Below are positions 1 through 7,611 of a stretch of 64,000 nucleotides of DNA, piece after piece. A program made the translations under genes and the position numbers. The notes under the pieces are model-generated. The model made no database searches. It worked only from the letters and a program-made list of their open reading frames with translations, and had not been told where the DNA came from. The stretch's first letter is position 1; the number at the start of each line of letters is the position of its first letter. The stretch covers positions 186,001 through 250,000 of the forward strand of contig NZ_JAGFUX010000002.1 in NCBI RefSeq assembly GCF_017601095.1. Direction: 5' to 3'. The DNA is from Streptococcus suis (GTDB taxonomy: Bacteria; Bacillota; Bacilli; Lactobacillales; Streptococcaceae).

Positions 1-14
1 TCGACCAAAAAAAG

Positions 15-36
15 AACAGGACAAAAATGTCCTGTT
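15..36 (-). promoter_or_regulatory. ComR box (inverted repeat) downstream of comR
   Basis: A perfect inverted repeat with arms AACAGGACA and TGTCCTGTT and a 4-nt spacer. It matches the AACAnGACA-N4-TGTCnTGTT box described for ComR-activated comS and comX promoters of mutans/pyogenic/suis-type streptococci. It overlaps the comR stop codon, and on the minus strand it is followed by a T-rich tract, as in comS promoters. comS itself would lie beyond the left edge. The hairpin plus T run could also end comR transcription. Confidence 0.75.
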
Positions 37-934
37 AGCGACTTTCTTCATTCCAATCTTCTTCCAATTGCTCTACCAGGTGCGAATTCCCAATCAATCG
101 AGCAAAAGCAACAGCTTCTTGATAATAATGATAAGCTTGCTCTTCCGATTTTTCCACATGGCGGGCATATTTCCAGCGCAACATGGATAAGATGGCTTTT
201 TCCTGAAAATCCTGTGTCACTTGCATGATGCGGTCAATCGCCTCAAACAGATCTGGCATCGGATGATGGACACGCCAATTTCCCAAAAGACCAACAATGG
301 CAAATAAGAGGTCTCGCAAAACAAACAAATCGGCCTTGGCCAAATGGTTTTGCTGCATCAGCAGGGTCTCAATTAGCGCCAAGAGTTGTTCTTCAGCATC
401 TTTATAATCTGGATGGTAGCGGACATGTTCCACAAACAGTCGGATAATCAACAAGTCGTTGAGGCTAAACCGATCCTTTATCTGGATTTGATGAAAATAT
501 TCAGCAATGATGCCATGCCCAAAATCGCTGGTCTTGGTCTCGATCACATCATAGGTGGATTGGAGGGCATCCAAGGCGACCTGTTCATCCTCAGGCAAAT
601 CATCATAGTAGTCCTCATACACCGCCTGAAGCAAGTCCGCCCGCTGTCGCAGCAAGTCTGGATGACCATAAGTCGGTGTCCGCAGCAAGTCATATTTGAT
701 TTGGAGATAGGCGGCAGGCAAGGGTTTATAGTCAGGCATCAACTGGTAGAGACTGACCCCCAAGCGCTTGGCAATACTATTCATCTTTGAAAGGGTAGGC
801 TTGGATTTTCCAGCCTCAATCCTGCCCAATTGACGAACCGAAATTTCTTTTTCATCCTCGCAAAGCTGTTCCATGGTTAAACCCTTTTCACGCCGCAATT
901 GCCGCAAGCGTCTTCCGAATTCCTTGTCGTCCAT
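35..934 (-). CDS. comR: ComR-type Rgg/PlcR-like transcriptional regulator
   Basis: Predicted cytoplasmic peptide-sensing activator of competence. The 299-aa length is typical of ComR. Residues 5-65 form an XRE helix-turn-helix (FGRRLRQLRREKGL, SVRQLGRIEAGKSKP). The rest is a helical TPR-like peptide-binding domain, with family-like stretches such as RTPTYGHPD and FSLNDLLIIRLFVEH. In ComRS systems the regulator binds the imported XIP peptide made from ComS and activates comS and comX. The ComR box on its 3' end supports the assignment. It has its own promoter and is separated from the upstream operon by a terminator. A ComR paralogue with another target is the main alternative. Confidence 0.8.
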   Translation of the reverse strand: MDDKEFGRRLRQLRREKGLTMEQLCEDEKEISVRQLGRIEAGKSKPTLSKMNSIAKRLGVSLYQLMPDYKPLPAAYLQIKYDLLRTPTYGHPDLLRQRADLLQAVYEDYYDDLPEDEQVALDALQSTYDVIETKTSDFGHGIIAEYFHQIQIKDRFSLNDLLIIRLFVEHVRYHPDYKDAEEQLLALIETLLMQQNHLAKADLFVLRDLLFAIVGLLGNWRVHHPMPDLFEAIDRIMQVTQDFQEKAILSMLRWKYARHVEKSEEQAYHYYQEAVAFARLIGNSHLVEQLEEDWNEESR

Positions 935-966
935 AGCACTACTCCAAAACCATTTTTCTCTTTAAT

Positions 967-995
967 ATTATACTAAAGTAGCTCGGTAAAATCAA
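967..995 (-). promoter_or_regulatory. comR promoter
   Basis: -35 TTGATT (995-990) and -10 TATAAT (972-967) with a 17-nt spacer, about 33 nt upstream of the comR start codon. Confidence 0.65.
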
Positions 996-1057
996 ATCTA
1001 TCTGTCAATATTTTCAAAAAATATTTATCTAAATCAGAGCACAGGAATCCCCATCCA

Positions 1058-1086
1058 TTAAAAAAACGATTGCTTTCGCAACCGTT
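1058..1086 (-). terminator. Terminator of the ireB-ruvX-DUF1292 operon
   Basis: Minus-strand hairpin ACGGTTGC-GAAA-GCAATCGT followed by a run of T, just after the DUF1292 stop codon. Confidence 0.75.
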
Positions 1087-1091
1087 CCTGT

Positions 1092-1418
1092 TTAGGCTTC
1101 TTCTTCGATGAAACTATTGAAAACTTCTTCAATCATATCCCACTCTGCAGTTGCATCTTCTGGAATTGGTTGAAGATCGCCTTCCGTACCATTTTCATTT
1201 TCAATGAATGAATAGGCTTGAATTTCAATTTCACCGTTCTCATCTTCGTCTGCTCCTGCAGGAACAAGCAAGACATAGTTTTTACCAAATTCTTCTTGGC
1301 CATCGATAGTCAAAAGAATCTCGAACAAGGTTTCATTTCCTTGGTCGTCAACGAGGGTAATCATTTCGCGCTCGTCGTGGTTGTGATCGTGATCGTGGTC
1401 ATGGTGATGATGTGACAT
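1092..1418 (-). CDS. DUF1292 family protein with histidine-rich N-terminus
   Basis: A 108-aa acidic protein of the DUF1292/YrzB family, third gene of the conserved Firmicutes set ireB-ruvX-DUF1292. Its function is unknown. The N-terminus [16 protein letters not shown] is an alternating His/Asp tract that could bind divalent metal; that is inference. The body (about residues 18-105) is rich in Glu/Asp and contains the family's [18 protein letters not shown] stretch. It begins 10 nt after ruvX ends, so the two are co-transcribed. A clear GGAG ribosome binding site precedes the ATG. Confidence 0.85.
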   Translation of the reverse strand: MSHHHHDHDHDHNHDEREMITLVDDQGNETLFEILLTIDGQEEFGKNYVLLVPAGADEDENGEIEIQAYSFIENENGTEGDLQPIPEDATAEWDMIEEVFNSFIEEEA

Positions 1419-1428
1419 GGTATTCTCC

Positions 1429-1848
1429 TTAAAATGTTCTATCTAAATAATTTTGTAAAATCAGCTGGGCAGCCAACTTATCAATAACTTTTTTGCGCTT
1501 ATTGCGGCTGACATCTGCCTGTTCAATCAGCATACGCTCGGCAGCCACTGTGGTCAAACGTTCATCCTGGTAATCAACTGGGAGTTGAAACTCCTTTTCA
1601 ACCAAGGAACCGTAGGCTTGACTGGCCTCCACTCGGGGACCACTTGTATTGTTCATGTTCTTGGGCAAGCCAATAACAAATTTTTCTACCTTGTATTGTT
1701 CAACCAACTCGCGCAATCTGTCCAATCCAAAGACACCCTTTTCTTCATCGATTGCGATGATTTCCAGACCTTGGGCGGTAAATCCAAGTGGGTCTGAAAT
1801 GGCAACGCCAACTGTCTTTGAACCGACATCTAGTCCCATAATTCTCAT
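1429..1848 (-). CDS. ruvX: Holliday junction resolvase-like RuvX/YqgF
   Basis: 139-aa RNase H-fold protein of the YqgF family, implicated in pre-16S rRNA 5'-end maturation and possibly Holliday junction processing. The catalytic Asp near the start ([16 protein letters not shown]), the middle [10 protein letters not shown] motif and the YQDERLTT motif with the second acidic residue are all present. Its start codon overlaps the ireB stop (TAATG), which indicates translational coupling. Confidence 0.93.
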   Translation of the reverse strand: MRIMGLDVGSKTVGVAISDPLGFTAQGLEIIAIDEEKGVFGLDRLRELVEQYKVEKFVIGLPKNMNNTSGPRVEASQAYGSLVEKEFQLPVDYQDERLTTVAAERMLIEQADVSRNKRKKVIDKLAAQLILQNYLDRTF

Positions 1849-2114
1849 TAGAGATCAATCCCGTTGTTTTTCAAATAGAAGCGAACCAATTCTTCTACGA
1901 TTTCATCGCGCTCATACTTACGAATTTGATTACGAGCGTCATTGTAGCGTGGTATGTAAGCTGGGTCTCCACTCAATACATAGCCAACAATCTGGTTGAT
2001 TGGATTATACCCTTTCTCGTCTAACGAGCGATACACATTGGTCAAGGTTTCACTAATTTCTTGTTTGTTGGTATCATCTAAACGGAAACGGACAGTTTCT
2101 TCTGTAAATCCCAT
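1848..2114 (-). CDS. IreB family regulatory phosphoprotein (DUF965)
   Basis: Small protein (88 aa from the chosen start) of the IreB/DUF965 family. In Enterococcus IreB is phosphorylated by the PASTA kinase IreK and modulates cephalosporin resistance. The family signature [13 protein letters not shown] and [21 protein letters not shown] are present. The start is the ATG at 2114, preceded by AGAAGG with 7-nt spacing; a GTG two codons upstream is a weaker alternative. First gene of the three-gene operon. Confidence 0.9.
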   Translation of the reverse strand: MGFTEETVRFRLDDTNKQEISETLTNVYRSLDEKGYNPINQIVGYVLSGDPAYIPRYNDARNQIRKYERDEIVEELVRFYLKNNGIDL

Positions 2115-2227
2115 ACACACACCTTCTTTCTTCTTTATTATATTCTATTCATTATAGCATAAAAGCGCTTAAAACTCAATAAGAACGCAGAAAAGAACCC
2201 TTTAAAACAGAGTTCTTTCCATACCTC

Positions 2228-2626
2228 TTATAGGGCTGCCCGCATTCTTGCCTGGGCATTTTCAACATTCCGAACAGAGCGAGGAAGAAAGGCGCGAATA
2301 TCGTCTTCTTTATAGCCAACCTGCAGGCGTTTCTCGTCAATTAAGATTGGACTTTTTAAGATACGCGGATTTTCGGTAATCAAGTCAATCACTTCACTGA
2401 CGCTCAACTCTTCAATATCGCATTCTAAACTTTTTGCATAGCGGTTTTTTGAAGAAACGATTGAAGCAATCCCATTTTCTGTTTTTGTTAAGATATTCAA
2501 AATTTCTTCCTTGGTAATGGATTCCTTACCAAGGTTATGCTCATTATAAGATAGCTGGTGAGCATTTAGCCAGTTTTTTGCTTTTTTGCAACTTGTACAA
2601 CTAGAAACAGTATAAATTTTAATCAT
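2228..2626 (-). CDS. spxA: Spx-family RNA polymerase-binding regulator
   Basis: 132-aa ArsC-fold protein that binds the alpha C-terminal domain of RNA polymerase and redirects transcription under thiol/oxidative stress. The redox switch C10-T-S-C13 is intact, and the Spx features KKAKNWL, KNRYAKS and SPILIDEKRLQVGY are visible. Streptococci usually have two paralogues, SpxA1 and SpxA2; the position beside recA does not by itself decide which one this is. Monocistronic, with a spacer of about 175 nt to recA. Confidence 0.9.
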   Translation of the reverse strand: MIKIYTVSSCTSCKKAKNWLNAHQLSYNEHNLGKESITKEEILNILTKTENGIASIVSSKNRYAKSLECDIEELSVSEVIDLITENPRILKSPILIDEKRLQVGYKEDDIRAFLPRSVRNVENAQARMRAAL

Positions 2627-2771
2627 GTAGGCACTCCTTTGCTACATTTTCCTAAACACATTATAGCCCATTATACCACATTCTAACTCAGTCTGAAGAC
2701 CTATTTTTCGATTTCTTCAGATTTTTTAGGAGAATTTCCCCTTTTTTAACCGTTTTCCTAAAAAATGAGAG

Positions 2772-2797
2772 AAAAAAGTTTAGGTTTCCCCAAACTT
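2772..2797 (-). terminator. recA terminator
   Basis: Minus-strand hairpin AGTTTGGG-GAAA-CCTAAACT (one G.U pair) followed by TTTTTT, just after the recA stop codon. Confidence 0.8.
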
Positions 2798-2802
2798 CTT
2801 CC

Positions 2803-3948
2803 TTAATCTTCCAATTCGATGCCACCATCCAAGTCCAAAACAACATCCTCAACGCTGTTGATAGCTGGAGCAGCTTCTTCTTGAACTTCCGCTTGGTCAT
2901 CTTCAATCAAGCCATAATGGACACGAATCTTGCGATCAATTTCTTCAAAAATAGCTGGATTTTCTGCCAAGAACTTCTTAGCATTTTCAGAACCTTGACC
3001 AATCTTATCACCGTTGTAAGAGTACCAAGCTCCTGCTTTCTGGATGATACCAAGGTTGCTACCAATTTCAATCAATTCACCAGTTTGTGAAATCCCCTGA
3101 CCATACATAATTTCAACGACGGCTTCCTTAAACGGAGGAGCTACCTTGTTCTTCACAATCTTAACCTTGGTTTCCTTACCAACATTTTGATCTTTCTGGT
3201 CACCAGTACCTTTGATTTGTGTATTGCCACGAACATCCATACGAACTGATGCATAGAATTTCAGCGCACGGCCACCAGGCGTTGTTTCAGGGTTACCAAA
3301 CATAACACCCACTTTTTCACGCAACTGGTTGATAAAAATCGCTATGGTTTTAGTTTTGTTGATAGATGCTGACAGTTTGCGCATAGCCTGACTCATCATA
3401 CGAGCTTGCAAACCAACATGGCTATCTCCGATATCTCCATCGATTTCCGCACGCGGTACAAGGGCTGCAACAGAGTCCACAACAACCAAGTCAACAGCAC
3501 CAGAGTCAATCAATTTACCAGCGATTTCTAAACCTTGCTCACCAGAGTCTGGCTGTGACAAGAGCAACTCGTCAATGTTGACACCAAGAGCTGCCGCATA
3601 AGCTGGATCCAAGGCATGTTCCGCATCAATAAAGGCAGCAATTCCGCCTTCTTTTTGCGCCTGTGCAACCGCATGAAGAGCAACGGTTGTCTTACCTGAA
3701 GACTCCGGACCGTAGATTTCAATGATACGGCCTTTTGGATAGCCACCAGCACCCAAAGCAATATCAATGGACAAGCTACCTGAACTCATGACCTGCACTT
3801 TTTGCTCAGCCCGCTCACCAAGGCGCATAATGGCACCTTTACCAAAATCCTTTTCAATGGTCTTTAAGGCATCATCGAGCGCTTTTTTACGCTCATCACC
3901 AAATTTTTTCGTAATATCTTCTAATTTTTTACCAGGTTTTTTTGCCAT
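2803..3948 (-). CDS. recA: Recombinase RecA
   Basis: DNA strand-exchange ATPase needed for recombinational repair, the SOS-type response and transformation. 381 aa from the ATG at 3948, chosen because GAGGAG precedes it and RecA homologues begin [12 protein letters not shown]. The reading frame is open for 25 more codons upstream, but these have no family similarity. Walker A GPESSGKT is at about residues 80-87, followed by the family's EHALDPAYA and [20 protein letters not shown] stretches. The C-terminus is acidic, as expected. It lies 49 nt downstream of cinA, as in the streptococcal late-competence cinA-recA operon. Confidence 0.98.
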   Translation of the reverse strand: MAKKPGKKLEDITKKFGDERKKALDDALKTIEKDFGKGAIMRLGERAEQKVQVMSSGSLSIDIALGAGGYPKGRIIEIYGPESSGKTTVALHAVAQAQKEGGIAAFIDAEHALDPAYAAALGVNIDELLLSQPDSGEQGLEIAGKLIDSGAVDLVVVDSVAALVPRAEIDGDIGDSHVGLQARMMSQAMRKLSASINKTKTIAIFINQLREKVGVMFGNPETTPGGRALKFYASVRMDVRGNTQIKGTGDQKDQNVGKETKVKIVKNKVAPPFKEAVVEIMYGQGISQTGELIEIGSNLGIIQKAGAWYSYNGDKIGQGSENAKKFLAENPAIFEEIDRKIRVHYGLIEDDQAEVQEEAAPAINSVEDVVLDLDGGIELED

Positions 3949-3997
3949 TTCTTTCTCCTCTTTTGTAATCAATCCATTATAGCAAAGTTTTACTGTT

Positions 3998-5179
3998 TCA
4001 CAAAGTTTTTCGCACGAAATCAAGGGCCTGCATCACCGCTAATTGACGAATGTGACTCCAGGAATACCCTCCCAGGTCCACCTCCATTTGGGCAACCCCA
4101 GAGGTACTTGCCAGAGCCAGAAACACCTTGGCAAGGACGTTGTCCTCTGTCGATTCTGGCTTGATAAGCACCGACACAGACAAACCCCAGTCTGATTGCA
4201 GGTCCTGCCGAATGCGACCAGCTTCTTCCCAGCACCTGCCCGATTCTGTACCTAGCTGACCGATGACTTTCCCTCCGCTAAAATAAGCCTGATTTTCCAG
4301 AGCCAGACTCAATTCAGCCTGCAAGAGACCACCTGTCCCCTGCTCCACGATGGCGATGCTTTCTTGTTTCGCCACTAACCGATCCGCTACCGTTTGTACC
4401 AGGCTATTTTCTTCACCGTAGGCATAGAAGTAATCTGCCAGTTTGTCACGTTGCAAGATTTCTTCTTCCAACTGATTCAGACGTTGATCTGCATCTTCTT
4501 GACTGGTTGCCTTGGTAGATAATCGAAGCGTCACCTCTCCAACTTTTGCATACGGAGCAAGAGTCGGATCGGTTTGGTTGTCAATCAAATCTGCCAAAAC
4601 AGTCACCAACTGACTTTCCCCTATTCCAAAAAAGCGTAGGACACGAGAGTAAAGTTGTTGACTTGACTGAATAAGCAAGGGCTGTAAACTTCTTGTAAAC
4701 ATAGCCTTTAGTTCGCTAGGCGGGCCAGGTAAGACAACATAGGACACCCCATCTTGCTCAATCATGCCCCCAACTGCCAAACCCGTTGGATTTTGCAAGG
4801 CAAAGCTTCCCTCAACAATCTGTGCCTGACGCTCATTGTTAGGCGTACGGACACGACCTGGCCGACTGGCAAAGAAGCGGTCTAATTTTGCCATAGCCTC
4901 ATCATCAAAAACCAAGTTTCTACCTAAGAAGGCCGCCAAGGTCTGCTTGGTCAAGTCATCTTCTGTTGGCCCAAGACCTCCACACAAGATAACCAAGTCA
5001 CTGCGTTGGCTAGCCACCTCCAGAACAGACAAAAGCCTGCTTGCATTATCTCCCACAGCTGTGTGGAAGTAAACATCAATTCCCAGCTCTGCACATTTCT
5101 CCGAAAGGAACTGGACGTTTGTATTTACGATTTGACCTGTCAAAATCTCTGTCCCAACTGCGATTAGTTCTGCTTTCAT
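3998..5179 (-). CDS. cinA: Competence/damage-inducible protein CinA with degenerate amidase domain
   Basis: In pneumococcus CinA is made during competence and helps bring RecA to the membrane. Residues 1-170 are a molybdopterin-binding-like domain ([35 protein letters not shown]). The C-terminal half belongs to the PncC/CinA nicotinamide-nucleotide amidase family, but its signature ESxTGG reads EQGTGG at about 279-284, so the catalytic Ser is Gln. The flanking sequence is also diverged, and the protein (393 aa) is shorter than the usual 415-420. The amidase activity is probably lost. It is preceded by a com-box-like site. Confidence 0.93.
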   Translation of the reverse strand: MKAELIAVGTEILTGQIVNTNVQFLSEKCAELGIDVYFHTAVGDNASRLLSVLEVASQRSDLVILCGGLGPTEDDLTKQTLAAFLGRNLVFDDEAMAKLDRFFASRPGRVRTPNNERQAQIVEGSFALQNPTGLAVGGMIEQDGVSYVVLPGPPSELKAMFTRSLQPLLIQSSQQLYSRVLRFFGIGESQLVTVLADLIDNQTDPTLAPYAKVGEVTLRLSTKATSQEDADQRLNQLEEEILQRDKLADYFYAYGEENSLVQTVADRLVAKQESIAIVEQGTGGLLQAELSLALENQAYFSGGKVIGQLGTESGRCWEEAGRIRQDLQSDWGLSVSVLIKPESTEDNVLAKVFLALASTSGVAQMEVDLGGYSWSHIRQLAVMQALDFVRKTL

Positions 5180-5220
5180 ATTCCTCCTCTGATAAAGATA
5201 CAGTTACCTGCTCATTTATT

Positions 5221-5228
5221 CATTCGTA
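5221..5228 (-). promoter_or_regulatory. Com-box (cin-box) of the cinA-recA operon
   Basis: TACGAATG on the minus strand, a 7/8 match to the ComX/sigma-X com-box TACGAATA, 42 nt upstream of the cinA ATG. This predicts ComX-dependent late-competence expression. A vegetative extended -10 (TGATACAAT, 5256-5248) lies just upstream and may give basal expression. Confidence 0.7.
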
Positions 5229-5264
5229 AATCCATCACAATCTGGTTCATTGTATCATAAAATG

Positions 5265-5293
5265 TCAAAAATCTCTTGAATTTTCAAGAGATT
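5265..5293 (-). terminator. Terminator of the small membrane protein gene
   Basis: Perfect 11-bp stem AATCTCTTGAA/TTCAAGAGATT with a 2-nt loop, followed on the minus strand by T. It separates the small upstream gene from the cinA promoter. Confidence 0.75.
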
Positions 5294-5338
5294 CTGATAA
5301 ATAATAGAGTCTATTTCTTCGATTCTAGCTTATCACTT

Positions 5339-5524
5339 TCATCGATGAAAACGAGTGAGGTAAACAAAGGTTATCGCAACAATGAGAACGAGACAATGCA
5401 TGGCATACACGACTGAATACTCCGAAGCATAATTTACACCTGTCATGCCTAGCCACTCATAAACTAGGGTAGGTACCAGCAGATAGGCCAAAACAAATGG
5501 AAATTTTTTCTTGAACCAGTTCAT
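5339..5524 (-). CDS. Small two-helix membrane protein, unknown function
   Basis: 61 aa from the ATG at 5524 (AGGTAAGG upstream); an upstream in-frame start exists but has no ribosome binding site. It has two hydrophobic segments, FPFVLAYLLVPTLVYEWLG (about 8-26) and VVYAMHCLVLIVAITFVYLT (about 38-57), and a basic N-terminus MNWFKKK, so it is probably an integral membrane protein. I do not recognise the family. It is monocistronic with its own terminator. Confidence 0.6.
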   Translation of the reverse strand: MNWFKKKFPFVLAYLLVPTLVYEWLGMTGVNYASEYSVVYAMHCLVLIVAITFVYLTRFHR

Positions 5525-5611
5525 AAACCTTACCTCTTTTTTGTATATTATTATACCACACATCTGTAGCGATTAGTAAATTTGTACACTTTATTCACAT
5601 TTTGAAGGAGT

Positions 5612-5894
5612 TATGCGCTGGGTTTTTGGAAGTATGTATAAAATGATTAGAGAGTCCAAGATACTGACCAGGAACAAGTTTGTGGCAGTGTTCTTTCACG
5701 AACAACACTTGCTAAAATTGAGAGCAATCAATCCATGCCTAAGTTTGAAAATATGATTTTCTTCCATTCGACTGGGAATCTGTCAGAACAATCAGGAGTT
5801 AATTGACCAGGGATTGACAATTCTTGAATTAACTCAGGAAGAAACTTTATTAGAAACCATGCGTATCGAGTTGGAAAAATTCTACAAAAAATGA
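5612..5894 (+). pseudogene. Remnant of an Rgg/MutR-family regulator gene
   Basis: Plus-strand decayed gene. The N-terminal helix-turn-helix is readable as YKMIRESKILT and then, after a frameshift near 5670 (one base seems lost in ACCAGGAACAAG), as VLSRTTLAKIESNQSMPKF. This is the typical Rgg/MutR N-terminus. After a large internal deletion the C-terminal end remains, ending IELEKFYKK before the TGA at 5892. Only about 90 of roughly 285 codons survive, so it cannot encode a working regulator. It fills the interval between tag and the small membrane protein gene. Confidence 0.75.
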
Positions 5895-5914
5895 GCTGGA
5901 TTATTCCGCTCATT

Positions 5915-6466
5915 TTATTTATATTGACAGTTCTCTTCATGCTCATTCAGCAAGCCCGCCGCCTGTAAATAGGAATAAACACAGACAGGACCAACAAATT
6001 TGAAGCCTCGTTTCTTCAAATCTTTAGACAGGCGTTCGGATAGATCATTCTTGGTCGGCAAGTCTCGGAAGGACTTGACAGGCCTGTCAATCGGTGTAAA
6101 ATCAACCCAAGCCCAGATATAGCGTTCAAAACTTCCAAACTCCTCCTGCACCTTCATAAATGCCTGAGCATTAGCACGAGTAGCGTACAACTTTGCCTTG
6201 TGACGAATGATGTCTGGATTGGCCAGAAGTCTATCCAACTCGCTGTCTGTCATGGCCGCCACCTTTAGCACATCGTAGTTGAAAAAAGCAGAGCGGAAAG
6301 CCTGGCGTTTGTTGAGAACAACTTCCCAGGAAAGTCCAGCTTGATAGGACTCCAAGCAGAGCAACTCAAACAAAGCCTGCTCATCGTGAAGCGGCTTCCC
6401 CCATTCTTCATCATGGTAGGCAATATACAGCGGATTATTGGGATTGACCCAAGCACAACGGGACAT
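5915..6466 (-). CDS. tag: DNA-3-methyladenine glycosylase I
   Basis: Base-excision repair enzyme removing 3-methyladenine. 183 aa from the second of two adjacent ATGs, placed 5 nt after AAGGAG. The family N-terminus MSRCAWVNPNNPLYIAYHDEEWG supplies the first zinc-binding Cys and His, and the C-terminal PVCVYSYLQAAGLLNEHEENC supplies the other two ligands. The catalytic-pocket stretch LCLESYQAGLSW is intact. In streptococci tag commonly follows ruvA. Here about 500 bp of repeats intervene. Confidence 0.95.
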   Translation of the reverse strand: MSRCAWVNPNNPLYIAYHDEEWGKPLHDEQALFELLCLESYQAGLSWEVVLNKRQAFRSAFFNYDVLKVAAMTDSELDRLLANPDIIRHKAKLYATRANAQAFMKVQEEFGSFERYIWAWVDFTPIDRPVKSFRDLPTKNDLSERLSKDLKKRGFKFVGPVCVYSYLQAAGLLNEHEENCQYK

Positions 6467-6491
6467 CATTTCTCCTTTTGGCCGAATACTT

Positions 6492-6744
6492 GGCAAATTA
6501 GTAAGGTACCTAGGCAGGTCGCAATTATCATACTGTACGTTAATTGAGCACGGCTACGATACCTTGCAAAACGTAACTCTAAGTCCTAAATATCACCGAA
6601 TAACGCAGTTGACATCTGGCAAAAGGCTTCGTCAAAACTTGCCTTTTACCTAGTTGTTATTGCGGAAGTCTCTCAACGAAATTTCTAACAAAATTTCTGT
6701 TCGCCCGTCTATTTTGCTGTGTATCGCTTAACGCCTTAGTATCT
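6492..6744 (-). repeat. Intergenic repeat element, copy A
   Basis: First of two related copies between tag and ruvA. The 5' module (6492-6571) runs from AAATTAGTAAGG to CGGCTACGATACCTTGCAAA. The 3' module (6710-6744) is TATTTTGCTGTGTATCGC followed by TTAACGCCTTAGTATCT. CGATAC...CAAAA in the first module is complementary to TTTTG...GTATCG in the second, so the element can fold. Compared with copy B the 5' module lacks about 38 nt, and the centre differs. No open reading frame is convincing. Strand is arbitrary. Confidence 0.6.
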
Positions 6745-6782
6745 GGACACGACATGAGCCGCAAAAATCAATATTATTTTTG

Positions 6783-6980
6783 TGGCGAATTAGTAAGGTC
6801 CCTAGGCAAGTCGCAAATAGCGATTGCCGTAGTCTGGTGAGTTACTTTAGTAACCATCATACTGGTACGTTACTTGAACACGGCTACGATACTTTGCAAA
6901 AAGATAAAGCCTTTCTAGATGCTAAAGCATCTGCGTCAGCTTTCCTATTTTGCTGTGTATCGCTTAACGCCTTTGTATCT
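6783..6980 (-). repeat. Intergenic repeat element, copy B
   Basis: Second copy. The 5' module (6783-6901) has the same ends as copy A plus an internal segment with the palindrome GTTACTTTAGTAAC. The 3' module (6946-6980) differs from copy A's by about two bases in 35. The right end abuts the ruvA stop codon. It looks like a non-autonomous intergenic repeat duplicated in tandem. Confidence 0.6.
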
Positions 6981-6982
6981 TA

Positions 6983-7573
6983 TTACTTCATCAGCATTTT
7001 GAGGGCTGATTTAATATAGTTCTCAGCGGTGTCGGTAGTACCGTCAAAGAATTTCTTGATTTTCTTTAGTTCGGCAGGACGGTAGCCAAGGGCTTCCATA
7101 GCTTCCATGGCTTCGTCGAGGGCAACATTTTCACTAGCAGGTGCTTCTGGTTGGACAGGTCCTGCTTCCTCACTCATGACAAACTTGCCTTCCAAGTCCA
7201 AAATCATCTGTTGGGCTGTTTTCTTGCCAATCTTTGGAAACTTGGTTAGATAAGTAATATTTTTTTGCTCAATAGCCCGCACCAGACCGTCATTATCATC
7301 AACAGCAATAATTGCCAAAGCCGTTGTTGGTCCAATACCTGATACTGAAATCAGACTGAGGAATACAGATTTTTCAGCCTCTGTCGCAAATCCGTAGAGC
7401 AGATGAGCATCCTCACGAATAACTTGATGCGTATAGACCGTCACTTCTTGCTGGACCTGTCCAGAGTAAGCATAGGGGTTAGCCACCTGCAAGAGATAGC
7501 CAACTCCGTGCGTTTCTACCACAATGTATTTTGCGGTTATTTTCGTTAACATTCCTTTGATATAGTCGTACAT
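6983..7573 (-). CDS. ruvA: Holliday junction branch migration protein RuvA
   Basis: 196 aa. RuvA tetramers bind Holliday junctions and load the RuvB motor. The N-terminal OB-fold ([21 protein letters not shown]) is followed by two helix-hairpin-helix motifs ([16 protein letters not shown] and [19 protein letters not shown]), then a flexible linker (about 133-150) and domain III binding RuvB ([15 protein letters not shown]). Full length. It starts 38 nt after mutL ends, consistent with a mutL-ruvA unit. Confidence 0.97.
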   Translation of the reverse strand: MYDYIKGMLTKITAKYIVVETHGVGYLLQVANPYAYSGQVQQEVTVYTHQVIREDAHLLYGFATEAEKSVFLSLISVSGIGPTTALAIIAVDDNDGLVRAIEQKNITYLTKFPKIGKKTAQQMILDLEGKFVMSEEAGPVQPEAPASENVALDEAMEAMEALGYRPAELKKIKKFFDGTTDTAENYIKSALKMLMK

Positions 7574-7611
7574 ATACTTCCTTTACTAATGTGTCAATCC
7601 TTGTCAACTAT

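Noticed and set aside
2689..2738. Hairpin TCTGAAGA...TCTTCAGA followed by T on the plus strand
   Set aside because: The loop is 15 nt and no plus-strand gene ends there. The minus-strand terminator at 2772-2797 explains recA.
2688..2906. A 72-aa minus-strand open frame after recA
   Set aside because: It overlaps the recA 3' end and terminator, has no ribosome binding site and no recognisable similarity.
3949..4023. N-terminal extension of recA by 25 codons
   Set aside because: No ribosome binding site, no RecA similarity, and GAGGAG stands directly before the ATG at 3948.
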